Source of the DNA: Candidatus Bathyarchaeota archaeon
GTDB taxonomy: Archaea > Thermoproteota > Bathyarchaeia > Bathyarchaeales > Bathycorpusculaceae
Assembly: GCA_026014615.1 (NCBI GenBank)
Contig: JAOZHZ010000018.1
Location: forward strand, 124,001-188,000
Length of the DNA: 64,000 nt
Direction of reading: 5' to 3'
The notes beneath the pieces are model-generated. The model did no database searches. It was not told the DNA's origin and saw nothing but the letters and a program-made list of their open reading frames with translations. This document shows positions 42,927 to 51,643 of this stretch, in pieces; the stretch's first letter is position 1; the number at the start of each line of letters is the position of its first letter. The position numbers and the translations under genes were made by a program.

Positions 42927-43970
42927 TTAGGGGGTTAGCTTGAGCGTCCGAAGGATTTCTCGGTAAGCAACCAGCGCTTCTTTCTCATTGGGCACGTTCT
43001 TGATGAGCATTCGCCCGTCTTTGAACACACTAACCTCCATCGCCTTAAAGTCAAATTTCAAAGCCAAACGGGACTTCACCCGCACGTGCAAACCGCGCTG
43101 CTGCACCAGTTCACAGACTTCGACAAGGTTCAAGTTTAAAGGTTCTTCAGGGTTAACATTAGCGGTATCCTGTCCGCAAAGCCACACCAGCTTCATTTTT
43201 AGCGCCTTGGGTAATGTTCCTTCACATGCGGGGCATTTAGCACGTTTAGCGATGTCTATGGTGGTGAAGTACATGTCGGTGAAGTCACAAATCATCAACT
43301 TGCCCTTCAATGGCATGCCAACTTTGGCGAGGACTTTTACACCTTCGAAAGCTTGCATAGCGCCGAGTATACCAGGTGTTGCGCCGAGTACGCCGCGTGT
43401 ATCACATTTAAGCAAGTCATTATCGGACAGGTTAGGCATTATGCATTCCAAGCAGGGTGTCTCGGACGGCACGAAGACGGATAGGTTGCCTTCCATGCCG
43501 ATGGCGGCGCCAAAAACGTAGGGGATGTTCATTTTTATGCAGGTGCGGTTGACTAAGTAGCGGGTTGCCATGTTATCTAACCCGTCCACCACAAGGTCAA
43601 CACCCGAGAGCAAACGTTCAACGTTGCCTGCGTTAATATTTTCCGAGAAAGCTTCGGCTTCAATTAGCGGGTTAAGCTGTTGAAGGCGAGCAGCGGCAAC
43701 TTCCGCTTTAGGGTAATCCACGTCATTGGGCGTGTAGAGAATTTGACGGTGCAGGTTTTTGGCCTCAACAACATCCATATCAATCAAACGAAGCTGCCCC
43801 ACACCTGCTAACGCAAGATAAAGCGACGAAACCGTACCCAAGCCGCCTACACCAACAACAGCGACTTTGGATTTGCTAAGCCGATTTTGACCCTCTTGCC
43901 CTAGCTCTTTGAGTATGACTTGGCGGCTGTAGAAATCCCTTGCAAAACGTTCACGATCCTGCACATCCAT
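42927..43970 (-). CDS. ThiF/MoeB/HesA-family E1-like adenylyltransferase
   Basis: 347 residues. The Rossmann ATP motif is VAVVGVGGLGTVSSLYLALA (about 34-53); the following DMDVVEAKNLHRQIL supplies the D-x-D and N-x-x-R residues. KCDTRGVLGATPGILGAMQA holds the conserved catalytic cysteine region, and two CxxC pairs (PCLECIM, KCPACEG) bind zinc. The C-terminal 75 residues form a small beta-grasp or ferredoxin-like add-on (LRTL end). E1-like enzymes adenylate the C terminus of ubiquitin-like sulfur carriers (MoaD, ThiS, SAMP) for molybdopterin, thiamine or tRNA thiolation. Candidate partner not in the window. Next to DNA ligase upstream. Confidence 0.9.
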   Translation of the reverse strand: MDVQDRERFARDFYSRQVILKELGQEGQNRLSKSKVAVVGVGGLGTVSSLYLALAGVGQLRLIDMDVVEAKNLHRQILYTPNDVDYPKAEVAAARLQQLNPLIEAEAFSENINAGNVERLLSGVDLVVDGLDNMATRYLVNRTCIKMNIPYVFGAAIGMEGNLSVFVPSETPCLECIMPNLSDNDLLKCDTRGVLGATPGILGAMQAFEGVKVLAKVGMPLKGKLMICDFTDMYFTTIDIAKRAKCPACEGTLPKALKMKLVWLCGQDTANVNPEEPLNLNLVEVCELVQQRGLHVRVKSRLALKFDFKAMEVSVFKDGRMLIKNVPNEKEALVAYREILRTLKLTP

Positions 43971-43991
43971 AAACTACGCCTCACATCTTTG

Positions 43992-45689
43992 TTAGTTAGC
44001 CGCGGTTTTATATCTGCCTTTTTTCGCAAACTGCCGCTCATAGATGGCTCTAACCCACTGAATCGTGTCTGCATCTTGTGCTGCTTTGTCTTCTCTGATG
44101 CGGGTTATCCGCGCAAACCGCAGCGCCATCCTGCTTTTGTATTTGGGGCTTCTTTGGATTTCGTTGTACGCAACCTCAACCACGATTTTGGGAAGCACAA
44201 CCACACGGTGACCCCCCTGAGTTACGGCTATGGCTTGAAGCCGCTGGGTTAAGTTAGCCATTTCTGCATCGGTCAAACCCTTGAATGTCTTGCCTATTTC
44301 CAAAAACTCACCTGAATCTGCATCCCTCGCTGCCAAATAATAATCCGAAAGCCACTTGTGCCTGCGTCTGTAACCCCACTCTGCCGCCGTAATCACCAAA
44401 TCTAAAGGCTCCAAAACAGGCTTCACTTTTAACCAACGTTTACCCCGCTTACCTGGCGTATAGGGGCTGTCAAGCTTTTTCGCCATTAAACCTTCGTGCC
44501 CCGCATCTAGAGCGTCTTTCAGGAACGGTTCAGCTTTTTCCGCGCTGCTCGTAACTATCTGCGATGTGAGCGCAATTTTTCCTGCATTTTTTGCCAGAGT
44601 TTGTCTACGCTGGACATAAGGCAACTCAAGCAAGCTTTTGCCGTCTAGGTAAAGCACATCAAACAGGAATAGCCGTAAGGGAATCTGTTTTGCAATATCC
44701 TCGATTCTGTGAACACGTTTGAATCGACGCATCAAATGCTGAAAAGGAATCGGCACACCCCCACTGTCCACAGCAACGACTTCGCCCTCCAAAATAGCCT
44801 CGCCAGCTTTGACGTTGCTTGTTACAGTGTCCACAATTTCGGGGAGGCTCCGCGTTACGTCGGTGAGGCACCTGCTGAAAATCTGCACCTCGCCGCCAAG
44901 CTTGTGAATTTGGATTCGAGCACCGTCGTATTTGAATTCAAACGCAGTCTCCCCACCATGCTCCTTCAATGCGTCAGCCACGTTGTTGGCTACTTGCGCC
45001 AGCATAAGCTCTACAGGTCGAAACACTTGGAGGGAAACGTTCTCTAAGCCCGCCTTGCCCTGCACTTTAAAGATACCCGCGACTTCGCCGATGTCACCTA
45101 ACGCCATGCTTGCCCGCTGCACAGTCCCCAAAGGAACCTCAAACGCCTTCGCAACTGCCTGCTCCATCAACCCCTCGCTGAAGCCCGTTCGCATCTCGCC
45201 CACAAGAATCTTCACCAAGTACTTGGCTTCAACTGGTGAGGCTTGGCTGAGAAGCGCGATGATAATGCGTTCTTTCTTTTCTCTGGAACCTGAACCTTCA
45301 GCGTCCGCTATGGCTATGAGGCTGCGACAAAGCTCGGTCAAGGTGAGGGAAGTCTGGAACAAGACGGCTTGGCGTTGCCTTTTGGTTTTCTCGTAGACTG
45401 CCATGGCTGCGTCTCCGATGTCACCGGTTCTGCTGAATGCCTCGCCAAAAACGTTCCAGTCTGCTCCTGTGACGCGCTGCAGAACACCACTCAAGGTAGC
45501 CCAGCTTACCTCCAAAGTTTTGGGGCTGTATTTCTGAAAAGCCCTGCCTAAGATGAAGGAGACGGCGGGTTCCACTTCGTCGGGTTCGAGGGTTTTCAGG
45601 AAATCTGCGGCTAAAGTGGTTGCTTGTAGGCGGCTTTGCTGGGATGCTATTTCTTCAAGAAGGCGGGCAAGAGATGCAAAAAATGTTGG
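43992..45689 (-). CDS. lig: ATP-dependent DNA ligase
   Basis: 565 residues from the ATG at 45689 (an upstream frame to 45755 adds 22 residues that do not resemble the family start). The DNA-binding domain covers about 1-205 with LLEEIASQQSRLQATTLAAD. The adenylation domain has the AMP lysine in AFEFKYDGARIQIHK (K about 253), nucleotidyltransferase motifs EGEVVAVDSGG and GLMAKKLDSPYTPG, and motif V RGKRWLKVKP. The OB domain follows with a C-terminal region containing RFARITRIREDKA. It seals nicks in replication and repair, in the archaeal Lig1 style. Its gene ends 21 bases upstream of the E1-like start. Confidence 0.95.
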   Translation of the reverse strand, partial: PTFFASLARLLEEIASQQSRLQATTLAADFLKTLEPDEVEPAVSFILGRAFQKYSPKTLEVSWATLSGVLQRVTGADWNVFGEAFSRTGDIGDAAMAVYEKTKRQRQAVLFQTSLTLTELCRSLIAIADAEGSGSREKKERIIIALLSQASPVEAKYLVKILVGEMRTGFSEGLMEQAVAKAFEVPLGTVQRASMALGDIGEVAGIFKVQGKAGLENVSLQVFRPVELMLAQVANNVADALKEHGGETAFEFKYDGARIQIHKLGGEVQIFSRCLTDVTRSLPEIVDTVTSNVKAGEAILEGEVVAVDSGGVPIPFQHLMRRFKRVHRIEDIAKQIPLRLFLFDVLYLDGKSLLELPYVQRRQTLAKNAGKIALTSQIVTSSAEKAEPFLKDALDAGHEGLMAKKLDSPYTPGKRGKRWLKVKPVLEPLDLVITAAEWGYRRRHKWLSDYYLAARDADSGEFLEIGKTFKGLTDAEMANLTQRLQAIAVTQGGHRVVVLPKIVVEVAYNEIQRSPKYKSRMALRFARITRIREDKAAQDADTIQWVRAIYERQFAKKGRYKTAAN

Positions 45690-45819
45690 CATAACGGTGA
45701 CCCATCGAACGGATGTTTTAAGGTTTGGTAATTTGTTCTTCCAGATAGTGCTCACTGCTTAACAGCGAGTTTTAAAAAGCGAAGAAAACAATTGGGTTGA
45801 AGCGTAAAGCTTCAGGGGG

Positions 45820-46230
45820 TTAAGAGAACACTGAAAACGATGACTCGCCTTCGGGCTCCTCGTTTTTCTTGTTGATTTCAGCAATTCTCTTAGTGATTTC
45901 TTCAACTTCTTTGGTGTTGCCTAAGGCTTTTTGACTGTCACGCGCCTGCTCAAGGGCACTAACGCCGTATCGGTCAAAACCCTTGCCGAGGGCAATGTCA
46001 GCGGCTTTCATGAAAAGCTCAACGGCGTTTTCGTATTCTTTTAGTGCAAAGGAGGATTCGCCTGCCTTGTAGTACATTTCGGACGCGCCGAAATAGTTTT
46101 GACCTTTATGGTAAAGCTCGGCTGTCCTGACGAACATGTCGCGGGCTTCAACGTACTTGCCGTTTTCCATCAAGGCGCTGGCGTCTTTATGCATTTTGAT
46201 TGGGTCTTCTTTTACAGGTTTTGCGCTCAT
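45820..46230 (-). CDS. TPR-like helical repeat protein
   Basis: 136 residues built from three to four helical hairpins of TPR type: DASALMENGKYVEARDMFV, QNYFGASEMYYKAGESSF and KEYENAVELFMKAADIALGK, then RYGVSALEQARDSQKALGN. The pattern resembles SNAP-like or Sel1-like repeats. The C-terminal tail is acidic with SSFSVFS. It should act as a protein-interaction scaffold in the cytoplasm. Partners are not apparent. Divergent from the ECF S-component gene with a 130-base spacer. Confidence 0.72.
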   Translation of the reverse strand: MSAKPVKEDPIKMHKDASALMENGKYVEARDMFVRTAELYHKGQNYFGASEMYYKAGESSFALKEYENAVELFMKAADIALGKGFDRYGVSALEQARDSQKALGNTKEVEEITKRIAEINKKNEEPEGESSFSVFS

Positions 46231-46370
46231 TACTTGTCACTCGCAATCCAACAATACTTTGCGGAGACTCCCATTTAGATTTTCCCCCCTCCTTATAAGA
46301 GCCAACAACTGTGGGAAAATAGAGTTAAAAGGAACGCTTCAAAGTATAGCAACATAACACGGTGATAGTG

Positions 46371-46922
46371 ATGGCTCAACATCAGCATCGATCCTATAAG
46401 GCGGCGTTCACAATCGTAGCCGCAGCCATATTTGCAGCACTTGTCTTTGTGGTAACCGCAATAATCCCCCCCATAGCCATCCCCGCCACATCAGGATACT
46501 TCAACCTCGGAGAAACAATCATTTACACAGCAGCCCTAGTTTTCGGACCTTTAATCGGCAGCGCAGCAGGCGGATTAGGTGCATCATTAGCTGATGCGTA
46601 CTTAGGGTTCGCGTATTTTGCGCCGGGAACTTTAGTAATCAAGGGGTTAGAGGGCGCCATCGTTGGATTCCTTAATGTTAAACTTAAAAAGAAAATTGCT
46701 AACTCCACCGTATGTGCAGTCATTGCTGTCGTTGCTGGAGGGTTAGAAATGGTTGCAGGATACTTCCTTTATGAGCAAATCGTTCTTGGATACCCGTTTG
46801 CTGTTGCCCTTGTGGAAGTGCCGTTTAACTTGGTGCAGATGACAATCGGTTTAATCGTAGCGGTTCCAATCATGCATGCTGTACAACGGGTTTTCCCACA
46901 GCTTAAAAGCTCGGCATACTAA
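46371..46922 (+). CDS. ECF transporter S component
   Basis: 183 residues and six membrane helices, ECF S family. Helix 1 holds AAIFAALVFVVTAIIPPI with the small-residue motif that docks on EcfT; PATSGYFNLGETIIYTAALV gives the substrate-side loop; GSAAGGLGASLADAYLGFAY and GLEGAIVGFLNVKLKKK complete the core. This arrangement (YFNLGE/GAxLADxL) is shared by riboflavin- and biotin/thiamine-type S proteins. The exact vitamin is not set. Ligand may be flavin- or B12-linked given the corrinoid locus in the window, a speculation. GTGATAGTGATG leaves the start open; the ATG is taken. Confidence 0.8.
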   Translation: MAQHQHRSYKAAFTIVAAAIFAALVFVVTAIIPPIAIPATSGYFNLGETIIYTAALVFGPLIGSAAGGLGASLADAYLGFAYFAPGTLVIKGLEGAIVGFLNVKLKKKIANSTVCAVIAVVAGGLEMVAGYFLYEQIVLGYPFAVALVEVPFNLVQMTIGLIVAVPIMHAVQRVFPQLKSSAY

Positions 46923-46932
46923 AGGTTAAGAC

Positions 46933-47952
46933 GTGTATAAGATGAAGTTGCCTGTTGGGAAAATTCCTGTTGATATTCTCAGGGAAGTTGTCTTCAAAAA
47001 CTTGGGCGCAACCCGCAAAGAAGTCACCTTAGGACCCACAGCGGGGGTAGACAGCGCAGTTGTTGACGCAGGCGAAAAATCCCTTATAGTCTCGATGGAT
47101 CCCATCACAGGCGCGGTGGAACGCATTGGTTGGCTGGCAGTTAACGTAAACGCCAACGACATTTCAACTTTCGGTGTTGAACCCGCATTCTTGTTTTCCT
47201 GTTTAATGTTGCCTGAAGGCGCCGACAAAAGGTTAGTGGAAACAATCAGCAAACAGATGAACGACGCCGCTTTAGAGCTGGGTATGGCAATTGTGGGTGG
47301 ACACGCGGAATCCACGCCGGGGTTGACTCACCCAATTGTAGTTGGCTGCGCAATTGGCATTACCCCCAAAGGACACTACGTCACCGCCGCAAGCGCCAAA
47401 GCAGAAGACAGGCTCATCTTAACTAACACCGCAGGCATAGAAGGCACCGCTATCCTCGCTTCCGACAGGGAAGCAGAACTCAAAAAAACCTTAAAGTCTG
47501 AAGAATTAGAAAGAGCCAAAGACTTTTACCGTCGAATCAGTGTCGTCCGAGATGCCTTGACGGCGTTTAGGACTGGCGGAGTGCATGCGATGCATGACCC
47601 AACGGAGGGTGGCGTTTCAGGAGGTATACACGAGATGGCTGATGCGGCGGGTTTAGGTGTTCATGTTTTTCAGGACAAAATCAGAGTCTCTGCGGAAACT
47701 GCCAAGATTTGTAGCCACTTCGATTTGGATCCTCTGCAACTCATCGGTTCGGGGGCGCTGCTTATTTCTGCAGAAGCAAAGAAAGCCGAAGAGATTATCC
47801 AGAAGCTTGAAGAGAAACAAATTCAGGCATCGGTTATAGGCGAATTTCGCGCCGACAAAAACCAGCGGGTGTTAACGTTAAAGAGCGGGGAAACAGTGGC
47901 TTTGCCGCGTCCGACTTCGGACCATTTATGGCGGGCGTTAAGTCGCCAGTAG
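46933..47952 (+). CDS. AIR-synthase/HypE/SelD-superfamily protein
   Basis: 339 residues, PurM/ThiL/HypE superfamily. Visible ATP-binding marks: TLGPTAGVDSAVVDAG with the superfamily's acidic metal site, VNVNANDISTFGVEPAFLF in the N-terminal domain, then AMHDPTEGGVSGGIHEMADA and HFDLDPLQLIGSGALLIS in the C-terminal domain. The C-terminal Cys of HypE (PRIC) is not present; the tail ends SDHLWRALSRQ. Most archaeal members of this branch are uncharacterised AIR synthase related proteins. It starts at GTG 46933, ten bases after the ECF S component stop, so the two probably share a transcript. It is convergent and overlaps the broken glycosyltransferase gene by 15 bases. Confidence 0.85.
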   Translation: MYKMKLPVGKIPVDILREVVFKNLGATRKEVTLGPTAGVDSAVVDAGEKSLIVSMDPITGAVERIGWLAVNVNANDISTFGVEPAFLFSCLMLPEGADKRLVETISKQMNDAALELGMAIVGGHAESTPGLTHPIVVGCAIGITPKGHYVTAASAKAEDRLILTNTAGIEGTAILASDREAELKKTLKSEELERAKDFYRRISVVRDALTAFRTGGVHAMHDPTEGGVSGGIHEMADAAGLGVHVFQDKIRVSAETAKICSHFDLDPLQLIGSGALLISAEAKKAEEIIQKLEEKQIQASVIGEFRADKNQRVLTLKSGETVALPRPTSDHLWRALSRQ

Positions 47953-48693
47953 CTGCTTCATGTTTTGTAAGCCTATTTGCAGGAACCAGTAGAACATGAA
48001 AAACGGGTAATAGATGACGTATCGGAAGTTTTTAGAGTAAACTAATCCACATTTCAACTCTAACACGGCACCATCGGCAGCGTTCCTGAAGTTCCAGTTT
48101 CCAGGCGGCTTATAGTGCAAACAACAAATGTCTTTACCTACGACTACTTTGTATCCTTTGCTTTTGATCCAGTCTGCAATGAAGGCATCCTCATATGTGT
48201 GTAGCCGTTCAGGGATTTTTATACCCTGTACGAGGTCACGTCACAAAAGTGTGTCGTGGGTACCGCCGCGGAGCCTGAAGCATTCGTGGGCGATTAATGT
48301 CTGCAGTCGAAGAACACCATTGTAGGTTACGTCAGGGATTACGTCGATGTTTACGCCCCAAACCGCGCCTACATCAGGTTGGATGTTTTGTTGGGCTTTT
48401 TTGTACCAGTTTTTGCTAAGGATTACGTCGCTGTCAGCGAAGAGAAACCAATCTGTGGTGATTTCGGCGATGCCTTTTTCTCTTGCTTTGGCTCTAGAAC
48501 CATTAACTTTTATTATTTTGACGTTACCATATTTCCTGTTGAAATCATCTATGATTTTGAGTGTCTTGTCAGTACTGAAGCCGTCAACAATAACAAGTTT
48601 GTTCACAGGCACGTTTTGGTAGATGCTGGCTAGGCACTTGTCAAGTAAGTGCTCACTATTCTTAGTCAGAACGACAACATCAATTGCCTGCAT
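47938..48693 (-). pseudogene. Family 2 glycosyltransferase interrupted by an in-frame TGA
   Basis: The frame runs without shift from ATG 48693 to TAA 47938 but is cut by TGA at 48243-48241. The first 150 residues give the GT2 Rossmann fold: VVVLTKNSEHLLDKCLASIY, VIVDGFSTDKTLKIIDDFN and WFLFADSDVILSKNWYKK (DxD). After the stop come RDLVQGIKIPERLHTYEDAF and a hydrophobic C-terminal part. The intact neighbour (48796-49593) has HDTLIRTKAVKGIRIP where this one has HDTLL-stop-RDLVQGIKIP, so the TGA occupies the place of an Arg codon (CGA to TGA). Either a nonsense mutation or a base error. The gene overlaps the convergent AIR-synthase gene by 15 bases. Confidence 0.78.
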
Positions 48694-48795
48694 CTTTGCG
48701 CCTCACGGTTTTGGAAGCATCTCTCCCAAATAAACGTAGATATCTGCACTTGCGTAATATAACTATTTAAAAAAACCATCTGGAGCAAAGTCCTT

Positions 48796-49593
48796 TTACT
48801 TCTTTTTGCCGTTTAACATCTGGGACAGCGCGTAAAGGGTGTAGAAACCGTTAGCAAAAACCAGCTTCACCAGCAAGCTTGGACTTCCACATTTAAAGGC
48901 ATCAGCCAATATATCTAAGCTACCTCTGAAAGTCCAAACTATCTTCGGTCTGAAGTGGATACAAAAAGGAACATAGCAAGCAACCAAGCGGAAACCTTTC
49001 TTGGCAATGTGTTCTTTGATGTAGGCATCTTCAAAAACGTGTAATCCTCCAGGAATCCGTATGCCTTTAACAGCTTTTGTACGAATCAGGGTATCATGCG
49101 TTCCGCCTCGGAGTTCAAAAATTTTTCGTGTCACCACCAAAAACAGCCGCAAAGTTTTTTGGCTCTGGATGGTAGACCAAACTTCGATCCCCCAAACTGC
49201 ACCCACATCTTCATCAATATACGCTTGTGCCTTACTGTACCAGTTCTTGCAGAGAACCACATCACTGTCAACAAACAAAAACCAGTCAGCAGTAACATTC
49301 TCGATGCCTTTCTGCCGTGCGGTTGCACGTGTTCCCTTTTTGTCAGTAACAATTTTGACGTTGCCGTATCTGCTGTTGAAGTCTTGGAGAATGGAAAGGG
49401 TTCGGTCGGTTGAGCCGCCGTCCACAACGATTAGCTGGTTAACGGGTACGTTCCTGTAGATGGAGTTTATACAGTCCTTTAGTTTTCGGTCGCTATTCAT
49501 TGTCAACAGGACTACATCTACAGAGTCCACTTGGGGCACCTCGTTAGCTGTTGTTATGGCTTTGTTCCAACCTAAAAACCTTGGCGGTATCAA
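48796..49593 (-). CDS. Family 2 glycosyltransferase
   Basis: 265 residues. A GT-A fold with SVDVVLLTMNSDRKLKDCIN, QLIVVDGGSTDRTLSILQDF, and WFLFVDSDVVLCKNWYSK carrying the metal-binding DxD. Segments RGGTHDTLIRTKAVKGIRI and HVFEDAYIKEHIAKKGF form the acceptor side with the ED catalytic motif. A hydrophobic C-terminal helix (LLVKLVFANGFYTLYALS) suggests membrane association, as for dolichol-phosphate sugar transferases. It probably adds sugars to lipid carriers or surface glycans. The adjacent broken gene is its close paralogue, so the pair arose by tandem duplication. Confidence 0.88.
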   Translation of the reverse strand: MIPPRFLGWNKAITTANEVPQVDSVDVVLLTMNSDRKLKDCINSIYRNVPVNQLIVVDGGSTDRTLSILQDFNSRYGNVKIVTDKKGTRATARQKGIENVTADWFLFVDSDVVLCKNWYSKAQAYIDEDVGAVWGIEVWSTIQSQKTLRLFLVVTRKIFELRGGTHDTLIRTKAVKGIRIPGGLHVFEDAYIKEHIAKKGFRLVACYVPFCIHFRPKIVWTFRGSLDILADAFKCGSPSLLVKLVFANGFYTLYALSQMLNGKKK

Positions 49594-49684
49594 CCTGTTC
49601 TCTTAAAGGAACATAATGGTTCCGCAGGGAGAGCTAATAGCCGCCTAAACAACACTCAAGACGCAGATCAGCCTTAAGGTGTTT

Positions 49685-50014
49685 ATGTTGGCTGAAAAAG
49701 TCAAAATGAGCCTGAATCAGAAAATCGCCCTTGCGGCAATCAGCGTTCTAATTGTTTCAAACCTTGCAGTGAATGTGTACTTATACATCCAACAAAGCGG
49801 TTTAGCCAAAGACGAAAAACTTCGAATGTAAAAAGATAATCTGTAAAACCAAAAAGATAATCTGTAAAACCAACTCGTAAACCGTCTCAACCAAACGGAA
49901 CACTTACAAGAGGAAAAAAGGAGCCTCGAAAAACAAGCAGCGAAACTCGAAGAACATGTGGCTAACCTACAGAACCAAATAGGTATTCGAGAGTCAGCGC
50001 ATGTTCCTACTTGA
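49685..50014 (+). pseudogene. Coiled-coil membrane protein gene with in-frame TAA stops
   Basis: The first 48 codons (ATG 49685 to TAA 49831) give LNQKIALAAISVLIVSNLAV, a membrane helix, then YLYIQQSGLAKDEKLRM. The same frame continues after the stop as KDNL-stop-NQKDNL-stop-NQLVNRLNQTEHLQEEKR and a long coiled coil (SLEKQAAKLEEHVANLQNQI) up to TGA 50014. The three stops are TAA where Gln (CAA) is expected in the heptads. A typical archaeal one-helix-plus-coil protein that now would be truncated to 48 residues. Decay or base errors. Confidence 0.6.
49830..49871 (+). repeat. 21-base perfect tandem duplication
   Basis: aaaaagataatctgtaaaac plus c occurs twice back to back (49830-49850 and 49851-49871). 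The unit is seven codons, one coiled-coil heptad, and it carries a TAA in frame in each copy. Confidence 0.85.
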
Positions 50015-50333
50015 TTAAGGAGCGCCGTTTTCCAAGCAGTTAATTAAGCAGTAAACTTACAAAAAAGTACAAAAAGTACTCAATTTGTTTCTGCAAACAA
50101 ATTCACAACCCCAAGTTTCTTCACGCTAAACCTGTAAGTCCCGCAACGCAACGATTGCGGCTACGTGCACATTCAAAAAGCTAAACATGACTCCACAACA
50201 AAAAACAGCCAAGCCATAAAGCCAAAATTGAACACATAAAATAAACCCCGACAAAAACAACTGAATAAACGCCTCATGGTTTTTATAGTTCGCGTAAAAT
50301 ATTCAAAGCATCAACACCTAAGAGAAGATTTAT
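50015..50333. other. Spacer with no clear gene
   Basis: About 320 bases before the radical SAM gene. A minor plus-strand frame near 50150-50220 reads QRNDCGYVHIQKAKHD after a stop and may be a relic of a zinc-binding protein. tggtttttatag (50279-50290) may be the promoter of the radical SAM gene. Confidence 0.35.
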
Positions 50334-51359
50334 TTGAAGCTAACTAAAGCCGCAAACATCGCAGCACGCTCACTTACACCAAACAAGCCACACCATGCTC
50401 AATGGCTAATCACCAGAAAATGCAACTACCGCTGCAGAGGCTGCAACGTCTGGACAGAACAAGACAAAAATGAACTTTCAACAGAAGAAATCAAATGCGG
50501 ATTAGACATTCTCCGAGAAATGGGCTTAGTTGAAATCGTTTTTTCAGGTGGCAACCCCCTTCTGCGTGAGGACGCTGCGGAAATAATTGAGTACGCAAGC
50601 CGCTACTTCGTAACCACCGTATACGACAATGGTAGCATGGCAGCAAAGAAAATTGATGCCTTGCGGACGGTGGACTTCGCAGCCATATCCTTTGACAGCC
50701 TAGACCCCAAAAAGATGGATTACATCAAAGGTGTAAAAGGCTCCTTTGAAAAAGCTACTCAGTCAGTTGAAACCTTGCATAAAGAGGGCATAAACGTTGC
50801 AGTCACCCCAACCATATCCCAACTGAACCTAAACGAAATCCTAGACCTAACGACCCACTTCACGGAAATGGGTGTTCCCGTATGGTACTGTCTGTATAGC
50901 TACGACCTTACTGCAGCAGAGAACCAACTTTTCAGAATCGGCAAAGCACAAGACGAATTCGTCATAACCGACAAACAAGCTATGGTAAATCTGTGTGATT
51001 CACTGCTGGAAATGAAAAAGAAAAACAAACGCATACTCATGACTGATAAGCTATTCAAAGCAATGCGAAGCCTCTACGCCGAAGAAAAAAGAACGTGGAA
51101 ATGTAAAGCCCTCAAAGACTTCTTCATTATCGACCATCTTGGAAGAATCGGCGGATGCCATGGTCACAACTTTGCCGGTTCAATTTTTGACTTGCCTGAA
51201 AAATGGGAAAGCGAAAAATTTGAGTCACTACGAAAAATGTACCATGAATGTGAACAATGCACGTACTTATGCTACATCTTCTATTCGCTGCATAGTGGAC
51301 CATTCGGCAACTTAGCCTTAGCAAAAGAACAGTGGAAAAACACAAAACTGCTCCTCTAA
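50334..51359 (+). CDS. Radical SAM protein (archaeal, MoaA/PqqE-like with C-terminal Cys set)
   Basis: 341 residues with a TTG start. The radical SAM cluster motif CxxxCxxC is in LITRKCNYRCRGCNVWTEQD (Cys at about 31, 35, 38). The GGNPLL loop that binds SAM methionine is in IVFSGGNPLLREDAAEII, and the partial barrel continues with FAAISFDSLDPKKMDYIKG. The C-terminal region has further cysteines (RTWKCKAL, GGCHGHNF, HECEQCTYLCYIF), suggesting a SPASM-like auxiliary iron-sulfur site, in line with the HpnH/PqqE-like group. Substrate unknown; nearby glycosyltransferases raise the idea of surface lipid or glycan modification. Confidence 0.88.
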   Translation: MKLTKAANIAARSLTPNKPHHAQWLITRKCNYRCRGCNVWTEQDKNELSTEEIKCGLDILREMGLVEIVFSGGNPLLREDAAEIIEYASRYFVTTVYDNGSMAAKKIDALRTVDFAAISFDSLDPKKMDYIKGVKGSFEKATQSVETLHKEGINVAVTPTISQLNLNEILDLTTHFTEMGVPVWYCLYSYDLTAAENQLFRIGKAQDEFVITDKQAMVNLCDSLLEMKKKNKRILMTDKLFKAMRSLYAEEKRTWKCKALKDFFIIDHLGRIGGCHGHNFAGSIFDLPEKWESEKFESLRKMYHECEQCTYLCYIFYSLHSGPFGNLALAKEQWKNTKLLL

Positions 51360-51370
51360 CCAATTGTAGC

Positions 51371-51643
51371 TTAAGCATCCAAACTCGGCAAATTTCCCAA
51401 AATAACGTTGACAAACGGCTTAAGCGTACAATCCAATTCGTGAGGTTCCTCCAGATTCACCAAAGAGCAAACCTCAACAGATTTCTTAGGAACCACTAAT
51501 GTCAAGTCAAGCATAATGGGTCGGGGTCCTGCATCCTTAGGTCTTTTGAATTCAAGAATAGCAGGCAACAGCATTATTACCAAAAGGAGGGGAGTTATCA
51601 ACAAAACTGCAGCCGCGGAAATTGAAGCAACTAAGAACATCAT
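51371..51643 (-). CDS. Small membrane protein, 90 aa, in glycosyltransferase operon
   Basis: One N-terminal hydrophobic helix (ASISAAAVLLITPLLLVIMLL) followed by a soluble tail (KRPKDAGPRPIMLDLTLV, then CSLVNLEEPHELDCTL). The gene begins four bases inside the end of the glycosyltransferase gene (ATGA overlap) and so is co-translated with it. No family is recognised. Two cysteines in the tail could form a disulfide if it lies outside. Probably an accessory of the transferase. Confidence 0.6.
   Translation of the reverse strand: MMFLVASISAAAVLLITPLLLVIMLLPAILEFKRPKDAGPRPIMLDLTLVVPKKSVEVCSLVNLEEPHELDCTLKPFVNVILGNLPSLDA

Noticed and set aside
48241..48243. TGA as selenocysteine codon, given the SelD-superfamily gene next door
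   Set aside because: The position corresponds to Arg in the paralogue, no SECIS-like stem is seen, and the neighbour looks like a general AIR-synthase relative, not SelD.
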